From: a bacterium
GTDB lineage: Bacteria; Cyanobacteriota; Vampirovibrionia; Gastranaerophilales; Gastranaerophilaceae
Assembly: GCA_017541565.1 (NCBI GenBank)
Contig: JAFXYU010000293.1
Location: forward strand, 1-11,667
DNA length: 11,667 bases
Direction: 5' to 3'
Below the pieces are notes generated by a model. That model ran no database searches. It saw only the letters and a program-made list of their open reading frames with translations, and was not told where the DNA came from. Below, piece by piece: positions 1-5,415 of this stretch. The position numbers and the translations under genes are program-made. Positions within the stretch are counted from its first letter, which is position 1, and every line of letters starts with the position of its first letter.

Positions 1-561
1 GTCTTGATCAGAGGACTTTATATTATCCTTATTTTCTAATGCAAAACTTTTAATTTTTTCAAACAAATTAATGTCTCGCCACTTCTTTGCATTAATGAGC
101 ATAACTCCGGAATTAAAATAAATATCGCTTTTCATGCATAAATTTTTTTTCCATTTTTCATGACAACAGTCTTGTACACATCCGACGAGATACTCTGAAA
201 TATTCGTATTATAAAACTTGTCTATAGATTCAAAAATGAGAGTATCATTATCTAAATATAAACATTTATCAATATCTGAGCAAAGTGAAGGTATAAGTAT
301 TCTATACCAAGCTTGTATTGTAACCCAACCGGATAAAGGAAATTCTTTAAAAGTATCGGGATTAATTTTAAGAAATCTAAAACTGCACTTTTTTAATTTA
401 TTAACAGAAATTAACTCTTTTTTTATTTTATCTGTTAAATTATCGTACAAAATAATAAACTCAACAAGTTCATCATTTGTATTAATAAGAATAGAGCTCA
501 TAGATACGATAGTCAATAAATATTGCTTAGCATCTACAGCATAGGCAATGTATTTTGTCAT
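1..561 (-). CDS. GT8-family glycosyltransferase, 3'-truncated by window edge
   Basis: The visible 187 residues are the N-terminal part of a glycosyltransferase of the GT8 (LPS galactosyl/glucosyltransferase, glycogenin-like) family, which moves a sugar from a nucleotide-sugar to a growing surface glycan. The metal-binding DxD motif is at residues 104-106 (YLDNDTLIF). It is preceded by the typical W-x5-WYR stretch (79-87) and followed by the YFNSGVMLIN block (148-157). The reading frame is still open at base 1, in the SDQD motif that precedes the last catalytic segment, so about 100-150 residues are missing. The start ATG (559-561) has a GGAGA ribosome site that overlaps the stop codon of the Stealth gene upstream, 12 bases away, so the two are almost certainly co-transcribed. 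The acceptor and the sugar cannot be told from the sequence. No signal peptide or membrane segment is seen, which suits a cytoplasmic enzyme. Confidence 0.85.
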   Translation of the reverse strand, partial: MTKYIAYAVDAKQYLLTIVSMSSILINTNDELVEFIILYDNLTDKIKKELISVNKLKKCSFRFLKINPDTFKEFPLSGWVTIQAWYRILIPSLCSDIDKCLYLDNDTLIFESIDKFYNTNISEYLVGCVQDCCHEKWKKNLCMKSDIYFNSGVMLINAKKWRDINLFEKIKSFALENKDNIKSSDQD

Positions 562-573
562 AACGTATTTCTC

Positions 574-1506
574 CTATTTTTCAAATTGTGATTTATGCGG
601 AAATTTCTCTTCTAAAATTTGTCTAATAGCATCTCTATCTTCATCCCTTGTTTTTCTACAGTCGTTTAAGCACATAAGATAAGTATTTATATTATTTATT
701 TTTGTAAGAATATTTGTTTTAATATTAAAATAATGCGAATCTTCAGTTTGTTTTAATATAAACTTTTCAATAAAATTTTGCTTAACTTGTTTAAAAATAC
801 CCAAATTTTTCGTTATTGCGTAATAAGAAATTAAAGAACGCTGGATATCCGAATAATCACGGAATCTGTTGTTTAGTGTAATATCGTAGTCTTTCTTAAA
901 TTCACTCATACATTGAAAATAAGCGGATTTTGTATATGCATCTATAGAATGGTGCATGAAGTAAGGAATACTACATCCGAAGCGCTCTTTTATCATATTA
1001 CAAGCTCTATTTACCGTATGTCCATAAACATGTCTGTAAATTTTATGTTTTTTAATTTTTTCTCTCATTCTGCAAATCATTTTTCCGTCTATGAAAAAGA
1101 AATCTTTTGTAACAGGTTTCCAAAAAAACATATCATCATTTGCATATAAAAAATATTCTGATAAATTCGGAATGTATGGAAGTCTTGTTTCTATTGCACA
1201 AGAATTAAATAACGGCAAATACTCTTTTGGAATTATTTCCGTATGATCTACTATTCTAATTTTTTCATTTTCAGTATTCAACCAGTCGGGAATTTGATTA
1301 TCAGTAACAATAAATATTTTGTGTATCCAAGGAGCATATCGTTCAACAGAGCGCAAAGAATACATCAATTCATTATTATTGTAAAATCTGCATTTATCAA
1401 CAGCATCGTCATCGTAATCAGAAAAAGTTTGTAAATATTTATTACGTTTTTTCTTCCAATCCCAATCTGTGTCATCAACCCAAAGATAAACTAAGTCTAT
1501 GTCCAT
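574..1506 (-). CDS. Stealth-family capsular polysaccharide phosphotransferase
   Basis: This complete 310-residue protein carries all four Stealth conserved regions. CR1 is residues 1-28 (VYLWVDDTD). CR2 is about 40-145 (NELMYSLRSVERYAPW, IFIVTDNQIPDWL, and the acidic YANDDMFF at 121-128). CR3 is about 163-215 with the HH pair at 185-186. CR4 is about 280-310 (CLND through FPHKSQFEK). Family knowledge: Stealth proteins are sugar-phosphate transferases that build phosphodiester-linked capsules or related surface glycans, and they share ancestry with the eukaryotic GlcNAc-1-phosphotransferase. The start ATG has a strong GGTGGAG site seven bases upstream. The gene heads a transcript that continues into the GT8 gene, so the pair is probably part of a surface-polysaccharide locus extending left of the window. 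A good promoter and two palindromes lie just upstream, suggesting control by the divergent XRE protein. The exact sugar phosphate donor is unknown. Confidence 0.93.
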   Translation of the reverse strand: MDIDLVYLWVDDTDWDWKKKRNKYLQTFSDYDDDAVDKCRFYNNNELMYSLRSVERYAPWIHKIFIVTDNQIPDWLNTENEKIRIVDHTEIIPKEYLPLFNSCAIETRLPYIPNLSEYFLYANDDMFFWKPVTKDFFFIDGKMICRMREKIKKHKIYRHVYGHTVNRACNMIKERFGCSIPYFMHHSIDAYTKSAYFQCMSEFKKDYDITLNNRFRDYSDIQRSLISYYAITKNLGIFKQVKQNFIEKFILKQTEDSHYFNIKTNILTKINNINTYLMCLNDCRKTRDEDRDAIRQILEEKFPHKSQFEK

Positions 1507-1521
1507 AATTACTCCACCTCT

Positions 1522-1537
1522 GTTCTATTTCTTGAAC
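1522..1537. promoter_or_regulatory. Putative operator, palindrome 1
   Basis: GTTCTATTTCTTGAAC is an imperfect 16-bp inverted repeat (arms GTTCTA and TTGAAC, one mismatch) between the Stealth and XRE genes. It matches palindrome 2 closely, with centres 20 bp apart (about two helix turns). It would lie at the start of the Stealth transcript. The likely binder is the neighbouring XRE protein; this is inferred from position and symmetry. Confidence 0.55.
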
Positions 1538-1541
1538 AACC

Positions 1542-1557
1542 GTTCTAATTCTAGAAC
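1542..1557. promoter_or_regulatory. Putative operator, palindrome 2
   Basis: GTTCTAATTCTAGAAC has perfect 6-bp arms (GTTCTA and TAGAAC) around four bases. It covers the predicted -10 box of the minus-strand promoter, so occupancy would block Stealth transcription. It forms a tandem pair with palindrome 1. Confidence 0.6.
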
Positions 1558-1576
1558 AATAATTAAAAATATGCAA
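1548..1576 (-). promoter_or_regulatory. Putative sigma70-type promoter for the Stealth-GT8 transcript
   Basis: Read on the minus strand, TTGCAT (1571-1576), a 17-base spacer and TAGAAT (1548-1553) form a good housekeeping promoter. The predicted start is near 1541, giving a leader of about 35 bases before the Stealth ATG. The -35 box sits on the first codons of the XRE gene, and palindrome 2 overlaps the -10 box. Recognised by eye only. Confidence 0.5.
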
Positions 1577-1843
1577 GATAGAAAATTAGAACTACAAAAA
1601 GCCATTGCTAATGTTATAAAAAGAAAGCGTAAATATTCTATTTCTAAAATATGTTTGGAAATTGATATGAGTAAGTCTTTATGGTCAATTTTAGAAAAAG
1701 GATCAAAGGATATTAATATATCAACATTTTGGCGAATCGCAGAAGGATTTGACATAAAGCCTTCTGAGCTCATGGCAGAAATAGAAAAAGAGATAGGTGA
1801 TAAGTTTTCATTTATAGAAGACTCATCCGGCAATCAAAAATAG
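1571..1843 (+). CDS. Small XRE/Cro-CI-type helix-turn-helix regulator
   Basis: This 90-residue protein is essentially a single Cro/CI-type helix-turn-helix domain (about 10-70): IANVIKRKRK, SISKICLEIDMSKSLWSILEKG, then the third-helix pattern INISTFWRIAEGFDIKPSEL. It has a short charged tail and no sensor domain. I chose the ATG at 1571. A 24-codon upstream extension is possible, but it would overlap the Stealth start codon, run through the palindromes and add non-conserved residues. No Shine-Dalgarno site precedes the chosen ATG, so translation may be weak or leaderless. The gene is divergent from the Stealth-GT8 pair, and the twin palindromes lie between them. The simplest reading is a local, probably autoregulated repressor of surface-glycan genes. 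Its stop is only five bases from the convergent prmA stop, with no terminator between them. Its target and ligand are unknown. Confidence 0.8.
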   Translation: MQDRKLELQKAIANVIKRKRKYSISKICLEIDMSKSLWSILEKGSKDINISTFWRIAEGFDIKPSELMAEIEKEIGDKFSFIEDSSGNQK

Positions 1844-1848
1844 TAGAA

Positions 1849-2742
1849 TTATTTTTTTACAACAAAAGATATCCATTGGTCTTGGGTAAATGTGTCAAGA
1901 ATATTGAGGTTTTCTCTTTTTATTGCCTCTAATACAATATCTTTTTTCTCATACAGAATACCGCTTAGCGAAAGAATGCTGTCTTCTTTCAAGAGGTTCT
2001 TTAAATCTCCCATAATTTCAAAAAGCACATTGTGCAAAATATTTGCACAAACAAAATCGTATTTTTTTGTTATTTTATCTGCAGTATTAAGTTCAAAAAC
2101 CGGATCAGTGACACCGTTTTTATTTGCATTCTCATAAGCAACGTCAATAACCGTATCGTCAATATCACACCCGTAGACATCTGCCGCGCCGAGTTTTTTT
2201 GCTAAGATTGCGAGAATGCCGGAACCCGTGCCTATATCTGCCATACTTTGTCCCGCTTTAAAATATTTTTCCAGCGCTTTCATGCATAATTGAGTCGTCT
2301 GGTGTGTTCCTGTGCCGAAGGCGCATCCCGGGTCAAGAGTTATTATAATCTCATCTTTTTTTGGCTTATATTCAAGCCAACTCGGCACTACCGTAATTTT
2401 GTCCATAACATGTGTGACTGTCCATTTTTCTTTCCACTTTTTAGACCAGTCCTGATTTTCTTTTTCGTTAAGAGTTATATCCCAACTGCCGAGTTCTTCA
2501 TCAGAAAATCCGCGTTCTTTCAAGATTTCTCGTTCTGTTTTTAAGACTTCAACAGGATTCTTGTTCAAATCTGTTAAGAACACTCTTAAAGTTCCCTCTG
2601 TTGTTGAGGTCATAACAAGGTCTTTATATGTTTCTTCCGCCAAAACAACACCCTCGCAGGCAAAATTTGTAAAGCAGATATCGGAAACAATATCTTCCAT
2701 CTGAGGGTTGATTGATATTTTGAGTTCAAAGTAGTTATCCAT
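1849..2742 (-). CDS. prmA: Ribosomal protein L11 methyltransferase
   Basis: PrmA uses S-adenosylmethionine to methylate ribosomal protein L11 in the cytoplasm. The 297-residue protein is of usual length. It has an N-terminal substrate-recognition domain (about 1-110), then the diagnostic LDPGCAFGTGTHQTT block (136-150), SAM motif I ADIGTGSGILAIL (168-180), the acidic loop CDIDD (192-196) and the catalytic-loop motif NIL (234-236). I chose the ATG one base after the accA stop codon, giving MDNYFEL as is typical of the family. A TTG four codons upstream (2752-2754) is an alternative start inside the accA end. The ribosome site is weak, so translation probably depends on coupling to accA. It is the last gene of accD-accA-prmA. 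Linkage to fatty-acid genes rather than dnaJ or ribosomal genes is mildly unusual. Confidence 0.95.
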   Translation of the reverse strand: MDNYFELKISINPQMEDIVSDICFTNFACEGVVLAEETYKDLVMTSTTEGTLRVFLTDLNKNPVEVLKTEREILKERGFSDEELGSWDITLNEKENQDWSKKWKEKWTVTHVMDKITVVPSWLEYKPKKDEIIITLDPGCAFGTGTHQTTQLCMKALEKYFKAGQSMADIGTGSGILAILAKKLGAADVYGCDIDDTVIDVAYENANKNGVTDPVFELNTADKITKKYDFVCANILHNVLFEIMGDLKNLLKEDSILSLSGILYEKKDIVLEAIKRENLNILDTFTQDQWISFVVKK

Positions 2743-2743
2743 A

Positions 2744-3700
2744 CTATTGCTCAATAAATTTTCCCATTTTTCTGAACTTCTCGTATCTTTGGGTTCTTAA
2801 TTCGTCAGCAGAAAGTTTTGAGAGTTCTTCTAACGCCTTCTTTATGGAATTTTTCATGGCAGACGCTGTTACATTATAATCATTGTGAGCGCCGCCCAAA
2901 GGTTCCGGTATTTCTTCATCAATAATACCAAGTTCCAGCAAATCTTTTGAAGTTATCTTCAATGCTTCTGCCGCTTCCGCATACATACTTGCATCACGCC
3001 AGAGAATCGAAGCACATCCTTCTGGAGAAATGACGGTATAATAAGCGTGTTCAAGCATCATAACTCTGTTAGAAACGGCTAAACCCAACGCGCCGCCGCT
3101 GCAGCCTTCACCTGATATAATCGAAACAATCGGAACGGAAAGTTTTGACATTTCTCTAAGGTTCATAGCGATAGCAGCGCCTTGTCCGGTTTCTTCCGCT
3201 TTAATTCCCGGATATGCTCCGGGTGTATCAATAATAGTTACAATCGGCAACTTGAATTTTTCTGCATATTTGAATAATCTTAGTGCCTTCCTGTATCCTT
3301 GCGGCTGCGGCATACCAAAATTGTATTCAAGGTTTTCTTTTGTACTTTTACCTTTTTGGATACCGATTATCATAATCGATTTTTCATCAAACTTAGCAAT
3401 ACCGCCAATGATTGCTCTGTCATCCATTCCTTCTCTGTCGCCGTGAAATTCAACAAATTTTTCACACATAATATTAACGTAATCTAAAAATTTCGGTCTT
3501 TCGGAATGTCTTGCAATTTGTAATTTCTGTGATGGTTTCAAGGTTGAATATAACTCCTTTTTCTTTTCCTGAACCTGTTGTTCAAAGGATTGTATCTGCT
3601 TTGTCAAATCCAAATCTGAATTTTTGTTTAATTCTCTTAATTTATCCAATTCCTGTTCCCATTCTAAAACAGGCTTTTCAAAATCCATTACTGTTGCCAT
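2744..3700 (-). CDS. accA: Acetyl-CoA carboxylase carboxyltransferase subunit alpha
   Basis: AccA pairs with AccD to form the alpha2-beta2 carboxyltransferase that passes CO2 from carboxybiotin to acetyl-CoA, giving malonyl-CoA, the committed step of fatty-acid synthesis. The 318-residue length matches the family. An N-terminal helical segment (1-60) leads into the crotonase-fold domain, with RPKFLDYV (68-75), FHGDRE (85-90), GMPQPQGYRKALRLF (129-143), DTPGAYPG (158-165) and the oxyanion-hole region GEGCSGGALG (197-206), followed by SPEGCASILWRD (225-236). The start ATG has an AGGAAAG site that overlaps the accD stop, leaving a nine-base gap. The last codons run to within one base of the prmA start. 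Position 200 is Cys where Gly is commonest, probably harmless. The biotin carboxylase and carrier subunits are not in the window. Confidence 0.97.
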   Translation of the reverse strand: MATVMDFEKPVLEWEQELDKLRELNKNSDLDLTKQIQSFEQQVQEKKKELYSTLKPSQKLQIARHSERPKFLDYVNIMCEKFVEFHGDREGMDDRAIIGGIAKFDEKSIMIIGIQKGKSTKENLEYNFGMPQPQGYRKALRLFKYAEKFKLPIVTIIDTPGAYPGIKAEETGQGAAIAMNLREMSKLSVPIVSIISGEGCSGGALGLAVSNRVMMLEHAYYTVISPEGCASILWRDASMYAEAAEALKITSKDLLELGIIDEEIPEPLGGAHNDYNVTASAMKNSIKKALEELSKLSADELRTQRYEKFRKMGKFIEQ

Positions 3701-3709
3701 TTTTCTTTC

Positions 3710-4576
3710 CTACTTGCTGTGTATTTCTAAAATATTTCCGATAGTTTTTCTAAGATTCTTTCTTTTGGAAACAACGTCAATCTGACCGTATTTGAGCAGG
3801 TATTCCGCTGTTTGGAAATCATCCGGAAGTTTTTGACGGATTGTTTGTTCAATAACACGCCGTCCGGCGAAACCAATCCTTGCTCCTTGTTCTGCAATAA
3901 TTATGTCGCCTAATGTTCCGAAACTTGCGGTTATACCGCCAAAAGTCGGTTCTGTTAACAGGTTGATATATAAAATTCCCGCTTCATCAAGTTTTCCTGC
4001 AGCACACGCAGTCTTAGCCATTTGCATAAGTGATAAGGCGCTTTCCTGCATCCTTGCACCGCCGGATGATGTTACGGCGAGCATAGGAAGTTTTAATTCA
4101 AGTGCTTTCTCCATAATGCGTGTAACTTTTTCTCCGACAACACTGCCCATAGAACCGCCCATATAGTCAAAGTCCATAATTGCGGCGCAGACTTTATAGC
4201 CTTTAATTTCTCCTATACCAGTTATAACTGCTTCATCAAGTCCTGTTTTTTCGTGAGCTTTTTTCAACCTGTCGGCATAAGACTCCGTATCAACAAAATC
4301 CAATGGATCTGTCGGAAGAATATTTTTAAACAATTCTTCAAAAGTGCCTTCATCAAACAACTGTGAAATACGCTTTTTTGCGTTTATACGGTAATGATAG
4401 TCACAGTGAGGACATACCATCATATTCTCTTCAAGTTCTGTTTTTAAAAGTTGAGTGTCGCAGTGAACGCATTTTGTCCACAATTCCGGCATATCCGCAT
4501 CAACACCCTTTATATCTTTAGCCCTTCTCTCGATTTGGGCTTCTTTTCGTTTATCAAACCATTCTTGTATTGACAT
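3710..4576 (-). CDS. accD: Acetyl-CoA carboxylase carboxyltransferase subunit beta
   Basis: AccD is the beta subunit of the carboxyltransferase and supplies the acetyl-CoA half of the shared active site. The 288-residue protein has the expected N-terminal four-cysteine zinc ribbon (C36-x2-C39 and C55-x2-C58). The conserved segments DFDYMGGSMGSVVGEKVTR, TSSGGARMQES and LTEPTFGGITASFG follow, and the C-terminal GFAGRRVIEQT is intact. It is slightly shorter than the E. coli protein, with a shorter C-terminus. The start ATG has a TAGGA site four bases upstream. It is the first gene of the accD-accA-prmA operon. Its 117-base upstream region contains a 20-bp palindrome and a small GC-rich inverted repeat that may regulate expression. 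Confidence 0.97.
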   Translation of the reverse strand: MSIQEWFDKRKEAQIERRAKDIKGVDADMPELWTKCVHCDTQLLKTELEENMMVCPHCDYHYRINAKKRISQLFDEGTFEELFKNILPTDPLDFVDTESYADRLKKAHEKTGLDEAVITGIGEIKGYKVCAAIMDFDYMGGSMGSVVGEKVTRIMEKALELKLPMLAVTSSGGARMQESALSLMQMAKTACAAGKLDEAGILYINLLTEPTFGGITASFGTLGDIIIAEQGARIGFAGRRVIEQTIRQKLPDDFQTAEYLLKYGQIDVVSKRKNLRKTIGNILEIHSK

Positions 4577-4585
4577 ATCCTATAT

Positions 4586-4597
4586 CGCCTAAAGGCG
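4586..4597. repeat. Short GC-rich inverted repeat in accD leader
   Basis: CGCCT-AA-AGGCG forms 5-bp arms around two bases, about 10 bases before the accD ribosome site in a very AT-rich leader. The loop is too short for a stable RNA hairpin without opening the closing pair. It could be a protein site or a leader structure; the function is unknown. Confidence 0.3.
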
Positions 4598-4616
4598 TCC
4601 TTTTACCTGTATTAGC

Positions 4617-4636
4617 GTGAAATGATAAAATTTCAC
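4617..4636. promoter_or_regulatory. Putative operator palindrome upstream of accD
   Basis: Arms GTGAAAT and ATTTCAC (7 bp, perfect) flank six bases about 40 bases upstream of the accD start, where its promoter should lie. It does not resemble the FapR consensus I know. It could bind a lipid-synthesis regulator. I could not assign a convincing -35/-10 pair around it. Confidence 0.4.
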
Positions 4637-4669
4637 TTTAACATTTTACATCAAAAAAACAAAAAGTAG

Positions 4670-4688
4670 TACGAATTTACATTTCGTA
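4670..4688 (-). terminator. Possible intrinsic terminator of the GT2 gene
   Basis: Just past the GT2 stop, TACGAA and TTCGTA form a 6-bp stem with a 7-base loop. On the minus strand a T-rich tract follows after a few bases (CTACTTTTTG and then seven T). The stem is AT-rich and short, so termination would be modest at best. Confidence 0.35.
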
Positions 4689-4693
4689 AAGAA

Positions 4694-5365
4694 TTATCGG
4701 TATTTAAAGAGAGTAATTATTGCTTCTATTCCGTCCTTAAAACCTATTTTTTTCCCTTTGTCACGTCCTCTGGCATCATAAGAAATCGGTAATTCTTTAA
4801 AACGAACATTTTTGTTTGACAATATTTTTGCGGTAATTTCCGGTTCAAAATTAAATCGGTCAGATTCTATTTTAATATTTTTTATTAAGTCAGATTTGAA
4901 TACTTTGTAACACGTTTCCATGTCTGTAATATTTTTGTTGTAAAGAAATTTCGTCAGTATTGTGAGAAATTTGTTTGCGGCATAGTTTAAAGGCATAAAA
5001 TTGTTATTTTTTTTCATAAATCTGGAGCCGTATACAACATCCGCTCTGTCTTCAGCCACTTCTTTAATGAGCGGAACGTAATCTTGCGGATTATACTCCA
5101 AATCCGCATCTTGGATGATTATTATGTCGCCTGTTGCTTCTCTTATCCCATCTCTTAGCGCGGCGCCTTTTCCCATGTTTTTATCGTGGTATATCACCTT
5201 GTAATTGTAATTTTTGTAAAGTTCTCTTGTTCCGTCTGTTGAAAAATCGTCAATTAATATTATTTCTTTTTCTAAACCGAAATTTACGCTTTCAAGAGTG
5301 GAAAGCAGTTCAATCAGAAAATATTTTTCATTATAAACGGGTATTAGAATTGATATTTTGTTCAT
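4694..5365 (-). CDS. GT2-family glycosyltransferase, polyprenyl-phosphate sugar transferase-like
   Basis: This 223-residue protein has the GT-A fold of GT2 enzymes related to dolichyl/undecaprenyl-phosphate mannosyl- or glucosyltransferases. The nucleotide-binding start [10 protein letters not shown] (4-13) is followed by [10 protein letters not shown] (37-46), the GKGAALRDG block (65-73), the metal-binding DAD (86-88), GSRF (113-116), DMETCYKVF (148-156) and the C-terminal [15 protein letters not shown] (199-213). It has no membrane segments, so it is the soluble DPM1-like type. It probably charges a lipid carrier with a sugar at the cytoplasmic membrane face for glycan or glycoprotein assembly; the sugar is unknown. 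There is no Shine-Dalgarno site. An extended -10 element lies so close to the ATG that the mRNA may be leaderless. It is followed by 117 bases before accD, so it is probably a separate transcript. Confidence 0.9.
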   Translation of the reverse strand: MNKISILIPVYNEKYFLIELLSTLESVNFGLEKEIILIDDFSTDGTRELYKNYNYKVIYHDKNMGKGAALRDGIREATGDIIIIQDADLEYNPQDYVPLIKEVAEDRADVVYGSRFMKKNNNFMPLNYAANKFLTILTKFLYNKNITDMETCYKVFKSDLIKNIKIESDRFNFEPEITAKILSNKNVRFKELPISYDARGRDKGKKIGFKDGIEAIITLFKYR

Positions 5366-5378
5366 TATATTATATTAT
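5350..5378 (+). promoter_or_regulatory. Putative promoter of the GAF/HD-GYP operon
   Basis: TTGATA (5350-5355), a 17-base spacer and TATTAT (5373-5378) give a strong sigma70-like match. The predicted start is near 5385, leaving a leader of about 31 bases. The -35 box lies inside the first codons of the divergent GT2 gene. Confidence 0.55.
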
Positions 5379-5385
5379 AATACCA
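5377..5385 (-). promoter_or_regulatory. Putative extended -10 promoter of the GT2 gene
   Basis: On the minus strand TGGTATTAT fits the extended -10 pattern (TGN before the hexamer). No good -35 is seen. The predicted transcript start is about five bases before the GT2 ATG, implying a leaderless or near-leaderless mRNA. It overlaps the opposite promoter's -10 box. Confidence 0.4.
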
Positions 5386-5415
5386 TAAACTTTTGGAATA
5401 GAGAAAGAGCGGTTA

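Noticed and set aside
218-544. Plus-strand open frame over the left edge
   Set aside because: It lies opposite a clear GT8 coding frame with conserved motifs; its composition is non-protein-like and it has no ribosome site.
1499-1570. Longer start for the XRE regulator adding 24 residues
   Set aside because: The extension overlaps the Stealth start codon on the other strand, runs through both palindromes and the promoter, and adds residues that do not look like an HTH N-terminus.
2743-2754. TTG start for PrmA four codons earlier
   Set aside because: The ATG gives the family-typical N-terminus; the TTG would sit inside the accA end without a better ribosome site. It cannot be fully excluded.
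4670-4688. Riboswitch or structured RNA upstream of accD
   Set aside because: Only a 6-bp AT-rich stem is visible; no conserved aptamer pattern could be recognised in 117 bases.
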